64,000 bases of DNA from Bacteroidota bacterium (GCA_030706405.1 JAUZOO010000010.1:1-64000), one strand, 5' to 3'; shown: positions 18,777 to 26,636, numbered from the stretch's first letter. Notes: generated by a model from the sequence alone, not told the origin. Numbers and translations: made by a program.

Positions 18777-18808
18777 CAAACGTAGACCATTCGCGGGTTC
18801 TGGTCAAA
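18777..18808 (-). promoter_or_regulatory. Promoter of yeiH-chrA with a LysR-like dyad in the spacer
   Basis: On the minus strand, TTTG (18805-18808) and TACGTTTG (18777-18784) are separated by 20 nt, a good Bacteroidetes promoter. The spacer carries GACCA-N11-TGGTC (18785-18805), a perfect dyad with the 11-nt core typical of LysR-type boxes. It sits between the LysR gene stop and the YeiH ATG. Confidence 0.6.
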
Positions 18809-18825
18809 TCATAAAAAATTATGGA

Positions 18826-19725
18826 CTATAACGAAAGGTTATAATGCTTTTGGAGAAAGTTGAGAAATAGTTTCGCGACGCCCGAAGGTTCCGGGCCTTT
18901 AGGCGATATAAAATAGAATTGACGGTGGAACTTGAGGTTGGGCGAAGTGATTAAACGGAAGATGTTGTTCTGCAATCCTTGTTCGATGGCAAATCGCGAA
19001 ACAATGCCAACGCCCGAGCCCGATTTAATGAATAGTTTAATGGCTTCGGTACTACCCAGAAACATTAGAATATTTAACTGATTTAAATCTATTTTGTTTG
19101 TTTTCAGAAGCTTTTCGATGATTTCGAGGGTGCCGGAACCTCTCTCGCGGAGCACTAATGGCAGCTTTGTAAATTCTTTGTTGGAAACTACTTCTGGTAA
19201 TTTGGTGTTCTGCGCGGAAGTGAATACCAGAAGTTCATCGTCTAAAAACGGGACGTAGCGGATGTCTGCGTTCGAAGGTTTTCCTTCTACAATGCCGAGG
19301 TCTATTTCGTTTTGCAGGAGCTTTTGTTCGATAAACGCGGTGTTTCCATTGATTAGCGTGAGTTTTATCTCCGGATAACGTTCGTAAAATCCGGAAAGTG
19401 CTGATGGTATAACGTATTGGGCAATGGTTGTGCTTGCCCCTATGCGCAGCATTCCTTTGTTATCGCCTTTTAAGCGGCTTAGTTCGAACTTCAGGTCGTT
19501 GTGTAACGTTAAGATATTTTCGGCATAAGCCAGAAGTACTTGTCCTGCCTGTGTAAGATAAATCCGGTTTCCTTTGCGATCAAATAACTTTATTTCGAAT
19601 TCGGTTTCGAGTTCTTTAATATGTTTGGTTATGGCCGGTTGGCTGATATACAGCTCATTCGATGCTTTTGTGAAGCTGAGGTTTCTGGCAACACTTTCAA
19701 ATACTTTTATTCTGAAATCGAGCAT
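18826..19725 (-). CDS. LysR family transcriptional regulator (YeiE/CysL-like)
   Basis: 299 residues, the standard length. An N-terminal winged helix-turn-helix (FTKASNELYISQPAITKHIK, about 18-37) is followed by a periplasmic-binding-protein-like effector domain. It lies directly between the MBL hydrolase gene (9 nt upstream) and the YeiH exporter gene. In enterobacteria the neighbouring LysR of yeiH responds to sulfur status, so control of yeiH-chrA by a sulfur oxyanion is a reasonable inference. The likely operator is the GACCA-N11-TGGTC dyad at 18785-18805. Confidence 0.9.
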   Translation of the reverse strand: MLDFRIKVFESVARNLSFTKASNELYISQPAITKHIKELETEFEIKLFDRKGNRIYLTQAGQVLLAYAENILTLHNDLKFELSRLKGDNKGMLRIGASTTIAQYVIPSALSGFYERYPEIKLTLINGNTAFIEQKLLQNEIDLGIVEGKPSNADIRYVPFLDDELLVFTSAQNTKLPEVVSNKEFTKLPLVLRERGSGTLEIIEKLLKTNKIDLNQLNILMFLGSTEAIKLFIKSGSGVGIVSRFAIEQGLQNNIFRLITSPNLKFHRQFYFISPKGPEPSGVAKLFLNFLQKHYNLSL

Positions 19726-19734
19726 AGATAAGGC

Positions 19735-20544
19735 TTATAGCGTAATTACGTTCCCGGTAAAGTTATAAAATAACCGGCTGTGGCAGTCCGATTTGAGACT
19801 GGCATATTTTTCAACGCCGGTGCAATGACAAACGCCAACTTGTTCGGGAGCCGTGTGGTTCAGATAATTTATAATGGTTGTGTATTGTTCGGCTTTGCAA
19901 TCTTTAATGTGAAACCCTCCCAGTATAAGATTTACCGGCAGATTAAAGGCTTTGCGTGCCGCTTCGGTGATGTTGGAAATCCCCCGGTGCGAGCAGCTGC
20001 TGATGATGGAAAGTTTTTCGTTATGAGTAATGGCAATGAAAAGTTCGTCCGTGAAATCGTCTATCTCGATACCGTTTCCTTTATCGACCTTTAGCTTGCT
20101 TATGCTATGGTCGTCCGGAAATAGCAGGGGAATTTCGGGCATGAGGGTTATCCCCGGAAAGATTTCGGTCGGGGAACTGACATACCGGATGCGGTGGTCT
20201 AAAAGTTCCTGGTTATAAATGATGCCGGAGAATTTTTCCCGGGAGTTGTATTTTTTCAGGAAAGCATCCTTTTTGCAATAAACCGGGGCTTTGTGGTTTA
20301 TTTTCAGAAAGGGATAAACTCCGCCGGTATGGTCGTGATGACCGTGGCTAAGTACCAACGAGTCTACGTCAGTAAGGTCCACTCCAAGTTTTTCGGCATT
20401 GTGGAGTAAAGCGCCGGATTGGCCAGTGTCAAATAAAATTTTTGCCGAACCGGTGTCGATAAGAAACGACAGACCTTGTTCGGCAATTAATCCATTATCG
20501 TAAACATGATTTTCGATAAGAGTCGTAATCGTGATTTCAGACAT
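19735..20544 (-). CDS. MBL-fold metallo-hydrolase (MptA/DHPR-phosphate synthase-like)
   Basis: 269 residues. The metallo-beta-lactamase motif LSHGHHDHTGG (about 64-74) supplies the metal ligands, with further conserved SCSHRGISN and GGFH segments and a C-terminal CHCTG. It belongs to the group annotated as 7,8-dihydropterin-6-yl-methyl-aminobenzene phosphate synthase-like, often found beside NifX-like genes in anaerobes. The substrate is unknown. One nt separates it from the DUF302 stop, and the LysR gene follows after 9 nt. Confidence 0.85.
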   Translation of the reverse strand: MSEITITTLIENHVYDNGLIAEQGLSFLIDTGSAKILFDTGQSGALLHNAEKLGVDLTDVDSLVLSHGHHDHTGGVYPFLKINHKAPVYCKKDAFLKKYNSREKFSGIIYNQELLDHRIRYVSSPTEIFPGITLMPEIPLLFPDDHSISKLKVDKGNGIEIDDFTDELFIAITHNEKLSIISSCSHRGISNITEAARKAFNLPVNLILGGFHIKDCKAEQYTTIINYLNHTAPEQVGVCHCTGVEKYASLKSDCHSRLFYNFTGNVITL

Positions 20545-20545
20545 T

Positions 20546-20953
20546 TTATTGCTGCGATAAGGCGGTTTTTACAATTTCGGACGATTCGTCGGCTGCGGCT
20601 TTCATAACTTCGGCCAGGTGTTGCGGTATATTGACTGCCATGGCTGCGGTATTAAGCAGTGCTACATAGGTTTTTCCATCGTCTTTTTCATATACCGAAA
20701 TGCGGCAGGGCATCATAATTGAAATGATCCGTTCGTGGTTCAATTCGAGCATCTGTCCGGAATATTCCGGCTTGCAGATTTCGACTACTGTAACCGGCTT
20801 TACGTGTTTCCCCGATTTGGCAATCGATTGCTGAAGGTCGTGTACTGCTGGTATTTTCCAGTCTTTCTGTTCGGCTACGGCTTTTATCGATTCTACGGTT
20901 TTTTCGAAATCAAGCGGGCTTTCCTGTTCTGAGATAAATTGATTGATTTCCAT
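20546..20953 (-). CDS. DUF302 domain protein
   Basis: 135 residues with the DUF302 pattern: an N-terminal helix and strand (DFEKTVESIKAVAEQKDWKI), VVEICKPEYSGQML in the middle, and MMPCRISVYEKDDGKTYVAL with the conserved P-C-R-I. DUF302 proteins are small and of unknown function, often near sulfur or metal genes. Two cysteines remain. It is tightly coupled to the MBL gene downstream. The 81-nt gap to the DUF1847 gene upstream is the largest within the run. Confidence 0.85.
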   Translation of the reverse strand: MEINQFISEQESPLDFEKTVESIKAVAEQKDWKIPAVHDLQQSIAKSGKHVKPVTVVEICKPEYSGQMLELNHERIISIMMPCRISVYEKDDGKTYVALLNTAAMAVNIPQHLAEVMKAAADESSEIVKTALSQQ

Positions 20954-21034
20954 AGGAGATAGTTTTTTTAGGAATAACCATGAAGGCTATTCGTTTACCC
21001 AAAGATAATCAATCGATTCCTATTAACCATTGGT

Positions 21035-21511
21035 TTAGTCTTTATTTCGGAATACTTCTACCGGATTGTGTTTGAACTGGCGGTCTTTTACGATGAAGGT
21101 GGTTACCAGAGCGTGCGATTTTTGGTTAAAAACCATGTCGTGCCCAACGCAAAGACCCATTGAGATATTTAACTCGGTGTCATTTTCGGAAAGAAACTTA
21201 GCCTGTCCGGCAGGATTGCACGAGAATCCGGCTGCTTCACGCCCAAGGATTTCACTGTTGGGGATTTTTCCGCATTTACAGTCGATAGCGTGAACTTCCA
21301 AACCGGAAGAGGCCAGGAATTCTTTTAAAACATTGGCTTCTTTTTGAACAGCCACACAATGTGCTATTCCAATCCGTTTGATACCGGATACTTTGGTGTA
21401 GTTGCGAATTTCTTCCATGCGGTTTTTCCCGGGAAGGCGAGCCTCGTCGGCAAGGCGCATAACTTTGAGTGAATCGTTGTCGTATAGTTCGTTTACGATA
21501 TTATTTTCCAT
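21035..21511 (-). CDS. DUF1847 domain protein (cysteine-containing, probable metal binder)
   Basis: 158 residues with conserved cysteines in IGIAHCVAV, DCKCGKIPN, GFSCNPAGQA and GLCVGHD. This pattern fits the DUF1847 family, annotated only as a metal-binding protein. No signal peptide. It follows the first NifX-like gene after 11 nt. The function is not known; the Cys pattern could hold an iron-sulfur or other metal site. Confidence 0.8.
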   Translation of the reverse strand: MENNIVNELYDNDSLKVMRLADEARLPGKNRMEEIRNYTKVSGIKRIGIAHCVAVQKEANVLKEFLASSGLEVHAIDCKCGKIPNSEILGREAAGFSCNPAGQAKFLSENDTELNISMGLCVGHDMVFNQKSHALVTTFIVKDRQFKHNPVEVFRNKD

Positions 21512-21522
21512 AAGATTGAAAT

Positions 21523-21891
21523 TTAATGATTACATACGTGGCCGTCTTCGTGATGGTTGCAGGTCTGTCCGGAGTCCTCTACGTTTCCGGCAATAAAGTT
21601 TTCTACCAGTTGTTTCACGTCGCCCGAATTACCACGAAAAACTTCGATGCCATGACTTTGAAGCACATTAACCGCACCGCCGCCCATGTTTCCGGCAAGC
21701 ATAATCGTTACGCCCAAATCTTTTAAGGTACCGGCAATGTTCGATTTGCAACCGCATCCTTGCGGTGAGTCGAGGATTTCGGTATTCATAATGGTTTTGT
21801 CTGCGCCAATGGTGAATACGCTGTAAAATTCGCAATGTCCAAAGTGTGCATCCACCTGTTTACTTTGCGTTGTAGGAACTGCAATTTTCAT
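21523..21891 (-). CDS. NifX/NifB-C-terminal-like cofactor-binding protein with His/Cys tail
   Basis: 122 residues of the dinitrogenase iron-molybdenum cofactor family: IAVPTTQSKQVDAHFGHCEFY at the start and an RNase H-like fold with LAGNMGGGAVNVL. Members bind metal-sulfur clusters; outside nitrogen fixers they are mostly orphan. The last 16 residues are rich in His and Cys (CNHHEDGHVCNH), which suggests extra metal binding or delivery. No nif genes are present in the window. It forms a pair with the next NifX-like gene 12 nt upstream. Confidence 0.88.
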   Translation of the reverse strand: MKIAVPTTQSKQVDAHFGHCEFYSVFTIGADKTIMNTEILDSPQGCGCKSNIAGTLKDLGVTIMLAGNMGGGAVNVLQSHGIEVFRGNSGDVKQLVENFIAGNVEDSGQTCNHHEDGHVCNH

Positions 21892-21903
21892 AGCTATTAT
21901 TAT

Positions 21904-22218
21904 TTAATGGTTTATCAGTTTTAATAAGGAGTCCCATTTTTTGTTTTTTTCGGGAATAATCATCTGTACGTTATTTTTTTTGAAGAATTCGGCAACTTTT
22001 GCGCCGAACCTTCCGGCTATGGCAATATCGATGTGATAATCCATCAACATTTGGGCGGAACTGCAACCTGCACCTTCGTCAACGTAACGGTTGGGATTCT
22101 CAACATAATGGATTTCGCGGGTTTCGGTATCATAAATACCGTACCAGTCACAACGTCCAAAATGTTCATCGATAACTGATTTTGGGTGATTTTCGGTGAG
22201 AGCTGCGGCTATTTTCAT
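21904..22218 (-). CDS. NifX/NifB-C-terminal-like cofactor-binding protein
   Basis: 104 residues of the same family as its neighbour: DEHFGRCDWYGIYD near the start and AIAGRFGAKVAEF. It lacks the His/Cys tail and has only two cysteines, Cys28 in FGRC and one in GAGCSSAQ. Two divergent members side by side may form a heterodimer around a metal-sulfur cluster; this is inference. It starts 3 nt after the DUF134 gene. Confidence 0.87.
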   Translation of the reverse strand: MKIAAALTENHPKSVIDEHFGRCDWYGIYDTETREIHYVENPNRYVDEGAGCSSAQMLMDYHIDIAIAGRFGAKVAEFFKKNNVQMIIPEKNKKWDSLLKLINH

Positions 22219-22221
22219 GGC

Positions 22222-22620
22222 TTAATTGTTTTTTTGAATATCAGCGGACTTGCAGAACGGGCATATTTGTGGATTATCAGCACCTAACGAAAATGTTATT
22301 TTGCATGCCGGGCACGAGAACCAAGGACTTTCGAGTACCGCATTTCCTCCCTCAAAACAGATAATGGAGGTTTCGACAAAAGCTTTGGCAATTTTACGGC
22401 GGGCACTTTCGTAAACGCGGGTGAAGGTTGGCCGCGAAATATTCATCATAGCAGCAGCTTCGGCGTGGGTAAGTAATTCGTAATCGCATAGTTTTATGGC
22501 TTCGTATTCCTCATAGTTTATCGATACTTCGCATGAAGCAGGTTTTTGTACTCCAAAAGGTTTAAACCCGCTGAATTCCGGAGCTTTTTGAATAACCCTG
22601 TGCTTTGTTGTCCGTGCCAT
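22222..22620 (-). CDS. DUF134 family helix-turn-helix protein with C-terminal zinc ribbon
   Basis: 132 residues from ATG 22618-22620; the family starts with MARxxK, and the in-frame TTG at 22639-22641 is inside the promoter. It has a sigma-like HTH (THAEAAAMMNISRPTFTRVY, about 51-70) and a zinc-ribbon-like tail FSCPACK...CPFCKS. DUF134 proteins are DNA binders found beside NifX-like genes. As the first gene behind a palindromic promoter it is the likely autoregulator of the run 22620-19735. Confidence 0.88.
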   Translation of the reverse strand: MARTTKHRVIQKAPEFSGFKPFGVQKPASCEVSINYEEYEAIKLCDYELLTHAEAAAMMNISRPTFTRVYESARRKIAKAFVETSIICFEGGNAVLESPWFSCPACKITFSLGADNPQICPFCKSADIQKNN

Positions 22621-22638
22621 ATAATTTTGATTTGGATG

Positions 22639-22699
22639 CAAAAATAATGAACATTAGTTCATAAAACAAATGTAATTTTGAGCCAATGTTCATTATTTT
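22639..22699 (-). promoter_or_regulatory. Promoter and palindromic operator of the DUF134-NifX run
   Basis: On the minus strand a TTTG box (22667-22670) and TATTTTTG (22639-22646) are 20 nt apart. The spacer contains ATGAAC-ATTA-GTTCAT (22647-22662), a perfect 6-bp dyad. The 15-mer AAAATAATGAACATT (22641-22655), which covers most of the -7 box, is repeated inverted without a mismatch at 22685-22699. This gives three GTTCAT half-sites, a strong repressor-type layout. Confidence 0.75.
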
Positions 22700-22738
22700 G
22701 TCGTTAGCGTGCTTAGTGGTAGTTATTCAGTTAAATTT

Positions 22739-22746
22739 TATCTTTG
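22739..22746 (+). promoter_or_regulatory. -7 promoter element (TATCTTTG) of fni
   Basis: A perfect TAnnTTTG, 18 nt before the fni ATG. Its last three bases are the TTG that could be mistaken for a start codon. Confidence 0.6.
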
Positions 22747-22764
22747 TCCTTCTTCACAGATATT

Positions 22765-23760
22765 ATGAGCAACCGTAAGAACGACCATATTGAGTTGGCT
22801 TTTCAATCGCAAACGTCGAGAGATACACTCGATAACCGCTTTTATTATGAGCCGCTGCTTTCGGGGCATCCCACCGAAGGTTTAAACCCTTTGACTTTTC
22901 TGGGAAAGACGTTTCGAGCTCCGTTGTGGGTTTCGAGTATGACAGGCGGAACAGATTCGGCTCTGAAGATTAACCAAAATCTAGCGCGGGCCTGTAACGA
23001 GTTTGGGTTTGGAATGGGGCTTGGCTCATGTCGCAGCATTCTTAGTGATAATGAGCATTTTGCCGATTTTGATATGCGCAACATAATCGGTGATGACCTC
23101 CCGTTGTTTGCTAATTTGGGAATCAGTCAGATCGAACAGTTGGTTGGAAATAATAAGACTACAGAAATTGAGGAACTGGTAAAACGGTTACGCGCCGACG
23201 GACTTATTGTTCACGTAAATCCGTTGCAGGAATGGTTTCAGCCCGAAGGAGATATTATTAAACATCCGCCCATTAATACCATAAAGCGACTTTTGGACAA
23301 GGTCCATTTTCCTGTCATTGTAAAGGAAGTAGGGCAGGGGATGGGGCCTGCCTCTTTGCGGGAATTGCTTAAACTGCCACTGGAAGCTGTCGAATTTGCG
23401 GCGTTTGGAGGAACAAACTTTGCCGCTATCGAGCGGTTGCGTGACCAAAAGTCCGATATTCATCTATTGGAACCGTTTTCAAAAATAGGAATGGACGCCT
23501 ATGAAATGTTGGAATTTGTGAACCAAATTGTTGATAGGGAATGTGAAATTCAATGCAAACAGTTGATTATTAGTGGCGGCATAAATTCGTACCTCGATGG
23601 CTACTACCTGCTTCAAAAAAGTCAGTTACATGCAATTTACGGACAGGCATGGGCTTTTCTTAAATATGCCCGCGAAGATTATGAGCAATTGCGTCAGTAC
23701 GTAGCCGCTCAGGTTAAGGGATTGGCAATGGCATATGCTTACCTTCGGATTAAGAGTTAG
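22765..23760 (+). CDS. fni: Isopentenyl-diphosphate delta-isomerase, type II
   Basis: 331 residues from ATG 22765. The FMN- and Mg-dependent type II enzyme interconverts IPP and DMAPP. Family motifs: RKNDHIELAF at the N-terminus, SSMTGGT (FMN/substrate loop), NLGISQ, VKEVGQGMG, FAAFGGTNFA and ISGGINSYLDGYY. A TTG seven codons upstream lies inside the -7 box and is rejected. Divergent from the DUF134 gene across a 144-nt regulatory region. ispH, the other isoprenoid gene here, is two genes away. Confidence 0.93.
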   Translation: MSNRKNDHIELAFQSQTSRDTLDNRFYYEPLLSGHPTEGLNPLTFLGKTFRAPLWVSSMTGGTDSALKINQNLARACNEFGFGMGLGSCRSILSDNEHFADFDMRNIIGDDLPLFANLGISQIEQLVGNNKTTEIEELVKRLRADGLIVHVNPLQEWFQPEGDIIKHPPINTIKRLLDKVHFPVIVKEVGQGMGPASLRELLKLPLEAVEFAAFGGTNFAAIERLRDQKSDIHLLEPFSKIGMDAYEMLEFVNQIVDRECEIQCKQLIISGGINSYLDGYYLLQKSQLHAIYGQAWAFLKYAREDYEQLRQYVAAQVKGLAMAYAYLRIKS

Positions 23761-23898
23761 TTATCTTGTAAACTATTTAGGAAAACAGCATATTAAATAA
23801 AGGTAAATTTAGCCTTAAGGTAAAGTCTTTACATTCAGTTCAGTTTTATTTTTCTGTGAAATTTTTCACAATCTAGTCCGAAACTTGTCTCCCGAAAC

Positions 23899-23928
23899 TT
23901 GTTCCTTGAAACATATATCCTAACTTTG
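23899..23928 (+). promoter_or_regulatory. Promoter of cmk
   Basis: TTG at 23899-23901 and TAACTTTG at 23921-23928 are 19 nt apart, the Bacteroidetes -33/-7 layout, ending 20 nt before the cmk ATG. Confidence 0.65.
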
Positions 23929-23948
23929 CCGTTCTTTTTTATTGCAAC

Positions 23949-24647
23949 ATGATTCAACTTAAACAACCATTAGTAATTGCGCTCGATGGACATTCCTCGT
24001 GCGGAAAGAGCAGTTTTGCCAAAGCTATTGCCAGCGAATTAGGTTATTTGTATATCGACAGCGGGGCCATGTACCGCGCAGTAACTTGGTATGCTATGCA
24101 AAACGGATTGATTACCAACGGAAAAGTTGACGTTTCTTCCCTTATAACAAAACTTTCTTCCATCGACATTGATTTTCGGCTGAACTCCGAATCGTTGAAG
24201 TATGAAACCTTTCTGAACGAGGAAAATATTGAAGGTCCAATCCGCTCGCTCGAAGTTTCCCGTAACGTAAGCGAAATCAGTACGATAAAAGAAGTGAGGG
24301 AGCGTTTGGTCGCTTTGCAGCAGAAAATGGGTGAAAAGAAGAATATCGTCATGGATGGACGCGATATTGGTACCGTGGTTTTCCCGAAGGCAGACATCAA
24401 GATTTTTATGACTGCAAGCCTTGAAGTTCGTACACAGCGCCGTTTTGACGAATTAAAAGCAAAGGGTATTGCAGCTTCTGCTAAAGAGGTTTGTGAAAAT
24501 CTGGCTCGTCGCGATTATATTGATCAAAACAGAGAGGAGAGTCCCCTCGCCAAAGCTGACGATGCCATAATTTTAGACAATAGTGATATGACCCCCCATC
24601 AACAGATGGAGTGGTTCTTTAAAATTATAGAAAAATACCAAAGTTAG
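23949..24647 (+). CDS. cmk: Cytidylate kinase
   Basis: 232 residues. It phosphorylates CMP and dCMP with ATP. P-loop GHSSCGKSS at about 14-22, DSGAMYRAVTW in the CMP-binding region, MDGRDIGTVVFP and the lid (RRDYIDQNREESPL) are intact. Own promoter upstream. ispH follows after 31 nt and pfkA after that, so the three may be partly co-transcribed. Confidence 0.95.
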   Translation: MIQLKQPLVIALDGHSSCGKSSFAKAIASELGYLYIDSGAMYRAVTWYAMQNGLITNGKVDVSSLITKLSSIDIDFRLNSESLKYETFLNEENIEGPIRSLEVSRNVSEISTIKEVRERLVALQQKMGEKKNIVMDGRDIGTVVFPKADIKIFMTASLEVRTQRRFDELKAKGIAASAKEVCENLARRDYIDQNREESPLAKADDAIILDNSDMTPHQQMEWFFKIIEKYQS

Positions 24648-24678
24648 GTATTAAGTACAATTTTTGTATTTTTGTGAA

Positions 24679-25575
24679 ATGCGGATTGAGATTGACAGTA
24701 ATTCAGGGTTTTGCTACGGAGTTGTTAAGACGATAGAACTTGCCGAAAAGGCGCTTGACAATGGCTCTCCCGTATATTGTCTGGGCGAAATAGTCCACAA
24801 CGAAGAAGAAGTGGAACGCCTGAAATCTAAAGGCCTCATTATTATTGAAAATATTGATTTAGATAAGATTCATGGATCAACGGTTTTAATCCGGGCCCAT
24901 GGCGAGCCGCCGGCAACGTATCGCGAAATTGCAAGTCTGGCTAATACCTTAAAAGAAGGAACCTGCCCTATCGTTCTTAATTTACAGAAAAAGATACGTT
25001 TGGCTTGGGAAAAGATAAAAGATGCCAACGGTCAGATTGTCATCTATGGGAAAAAAGATCATGCCGAAGTAATCGGGTTGGCAGGCCAGGCCGCAGACCG
25101 TTGTATTGTCATCAGCAACATTGCAGAACTGGATAAGATTGATTACTCAAAACCGGTAGCTTTGTTTTCGCAGACCACGCAATCGCCTACTGGATATCGG
25201 GAACTCGAAAATGCAATCCGGCAACGTATGGAATCATTTTTTCCTTCCGGAAATATTCCGCTGGAAACTACGAATTCTATTTGTGGCCATGTTTCAAAAC
25301 GTGGAGAGAACCTGAAAGAATTTGCGCTTCAACACGATGTAATTGTGTTTGTAAGCGGAACCAATAGTTCAAACGGTAAGGTTCTGTTCGAAATCTGTCG
25401 CGGAAGCAATACCAAATCGTATTGGGTTCCCAATGCCGACGAGGTTAAACCCGAATGGTTTACAGGAGCGGAAACGGTAGGTATTTGCGGAGCTACATCC
25501 ACCCCGCGGTGGCTAATGGAAAAGGTAGCCGATAAAATTGAAGTAATGACTACTAACGAAGAGAAGATAATTTAA
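24679..25575 (+). CDS. ispH: 4-hydroxy-3-methylbut-2-enyl diphosphate reductase
   Basis: 298 residues from ATG 24679. The last step of the MEP pathway gives IPP and DMAPP with a [4Fe-4S] cluster. The three cluster cysteines are in SGFCYGV (about 12), GTCPIV (about 96) and SICGHV (about 195); GEIVHN and IRAHGEPP supply substrate-binding histidines. A TTG at 24664 would add five residues absent from the family and precedes a TATTTTTG box at 24667-24674 that ends only 4 nt before the ATG. If that box works, the mRNA is leaderless or nearly so. Confidence 0.94.
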   Translation: MRIEIDSNSGFCYGVVKTIELAEKALDNGSPVYCLGEIVHNEEEVERLKSKGLIIIENIDLDKIHGSTVLIRAHGEPPATYREIASLANTLKEGTCPIVLNLQKKIRLAWEKIKDANGQIVIYGKKDHAEVIGLAGQAADRCIVISNIAELDKIDYSKPVALFSQTTQSPTGYRELENAIRQRMESFFPSGNIPLETTNSICGHVSKRGENLKEFALQHDVIVFVSGTNSSNGKVLFEICRGSNTKSYWVPNADEVKPEWFTGAETVGICGATSTPRWLMEKVADKIEVMTTNEEKII

Positions 25576-25585
25576 CTTTAAGTAT

Positions 25586-26563
25586 ATGGCAAAAATAAAC
25601 AGAATAGGGGTTTTAACATCAGGAGGAGATGCCCCGGGAATGAATGCCGCAATCCGTGCGGTAACACGTACTGCAATCTATAATAATATTGAAGTTTACG
25701 GAATTAACAGAGGTTATGAAGGAATGATCGAAGGCGACTTCGTAAAGCTTCAGTCAAAAGATGTGAGCGGTATCATCCAAAAGGGAGGCACCATCCTTAA
25801 AACTGCCCGTTCGGCTCGCTTCCGTACGCCCGAAGGTCGTCAGGAAGCTTATGAAAATCTTACGAAATTTGAGCTCGATGGTATTGTAGTAATTGGTGGT
25901 GATGGTTCTTTTACAGGAGCCAGCATCCTTTCGCAGGAATTCGGAATCCCTGTAGTTGGTATTCCCGGAACTATTGACAATGACCTCTATGGAACCGATT
26001 ATACCATTGGCTACGATACCTGTTTAAATACCGTGGTTGATGCTGTGGATAAAATTCGCGACACAGCAAGCTCGCATAACCGTATCTTCTTTGTTGAAGT
26101 GATGGGCCGCGATGCAGGTTTTGTTGCTCTTGAAGGTGGTATTGCTACCGGTGCAGAGGTTATTATGATTCCTGAAGTGAAAAACCAGATGGTTGAATTG
26201 CGTCAGTTTCTTTCTGAACGTGCAAAATCGAACCGTTCCAGTATCATCGTAGTTGCCGAAGGTGACGACGAAGGTAGTGCAATTGAGATTGCCGCAAGGG
26301 TTCAACCTGAATTTCCTCAGTTCGACATTCGTGTAACCATCCTTGGACACATTCAACGTGGAGGTTCACCATCCTGCTACGACCGTGTGTCGGCCAGCCG
26401 TCTTGGTGTTGCAGCTGTTGAAGCTCTGCTCGATGATCAGAAGAGCATTATGGTTGGTATTGTTCACGGACAGGTTGTTCATGTTCCGCTGAGTAAAACT
26501 GTTAAAACCCATAAGGGTGTTCCAAAGAATCTGCTCGACGTAGCTCACGTACTGGCTATCTAA
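25586..26563 (+). CDS. pfkA: ATP-dependent 6-phosphofructokinase
   Basis: 325 residues, the standard bacterial length. It commits fructose-6-phosphate to glycolysis. GGDAPGMNAAIR (ATP site), VIGGDGSF, PGTIDNDLYGTDYTIGYDT with the catalytic Asp of TIDND, and EVMGRDAGF are all present. The glycine in GGDG (position equivalent to 104) marks an ATP- rather than PPi-dependent enzyme. It follows ispH by 10 nt and ends in a clear terminator. Confidence 0.95.
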   Translation: MAKINRIGVLTSGGDAPGMNAAIRAVTRTAIYNNIEVYGINRGYEGMIEGDFVKLQSKDVSGIIQKGGTILKTARSARFRTPEGRQEAYENLTKFELDGIVVIGGDGSFTGASILSQEFGIPVVGIPGTIDNDLYGTDYTIGYDTCLNTVVDAVDKIRDTASSHNRIFFVEVMGRDAGFVALEGGIATGAEVIMIPEVKNQMVELRQFLSERAKSNRSSIIVVAEGDDEGSAIEIAARVQPEFPQFDIRVTILGHIQRGGSPSCYDRVSASRLGVAAVEALLDDQKSIMVGIVHGQVVHVPLSKTVKTHKGVPKNLLDVAHVLAI

Positions 26564-26589
26564 GAAGTATCATTATTTCGGCATATATT

Positions 26590-26636
26590 TGCACTATCGG
26601 ATTGACGTTGTTTCAGTCCGGTAGTGCATTTTTTTT
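26590..26636 (+). terminator. Intrinsic terminator of pfkA
   Basis: TGCACTATCGGA (26590-26601) pairs with TCCGGTAGTGCA (26617-26628) with one G-T, followed by eight T. A GTG at 26624 inside the stem could be taken as a priA start and is rejected for that reason. Confidence 0.9.

Noticed and set aside
22744-22764. TTG-initiated extension of fni
   Set aside because: Same situation: TTG belongs to TATCTTTG at 22739-22746. ATG 22765 gives the family N-terminus.
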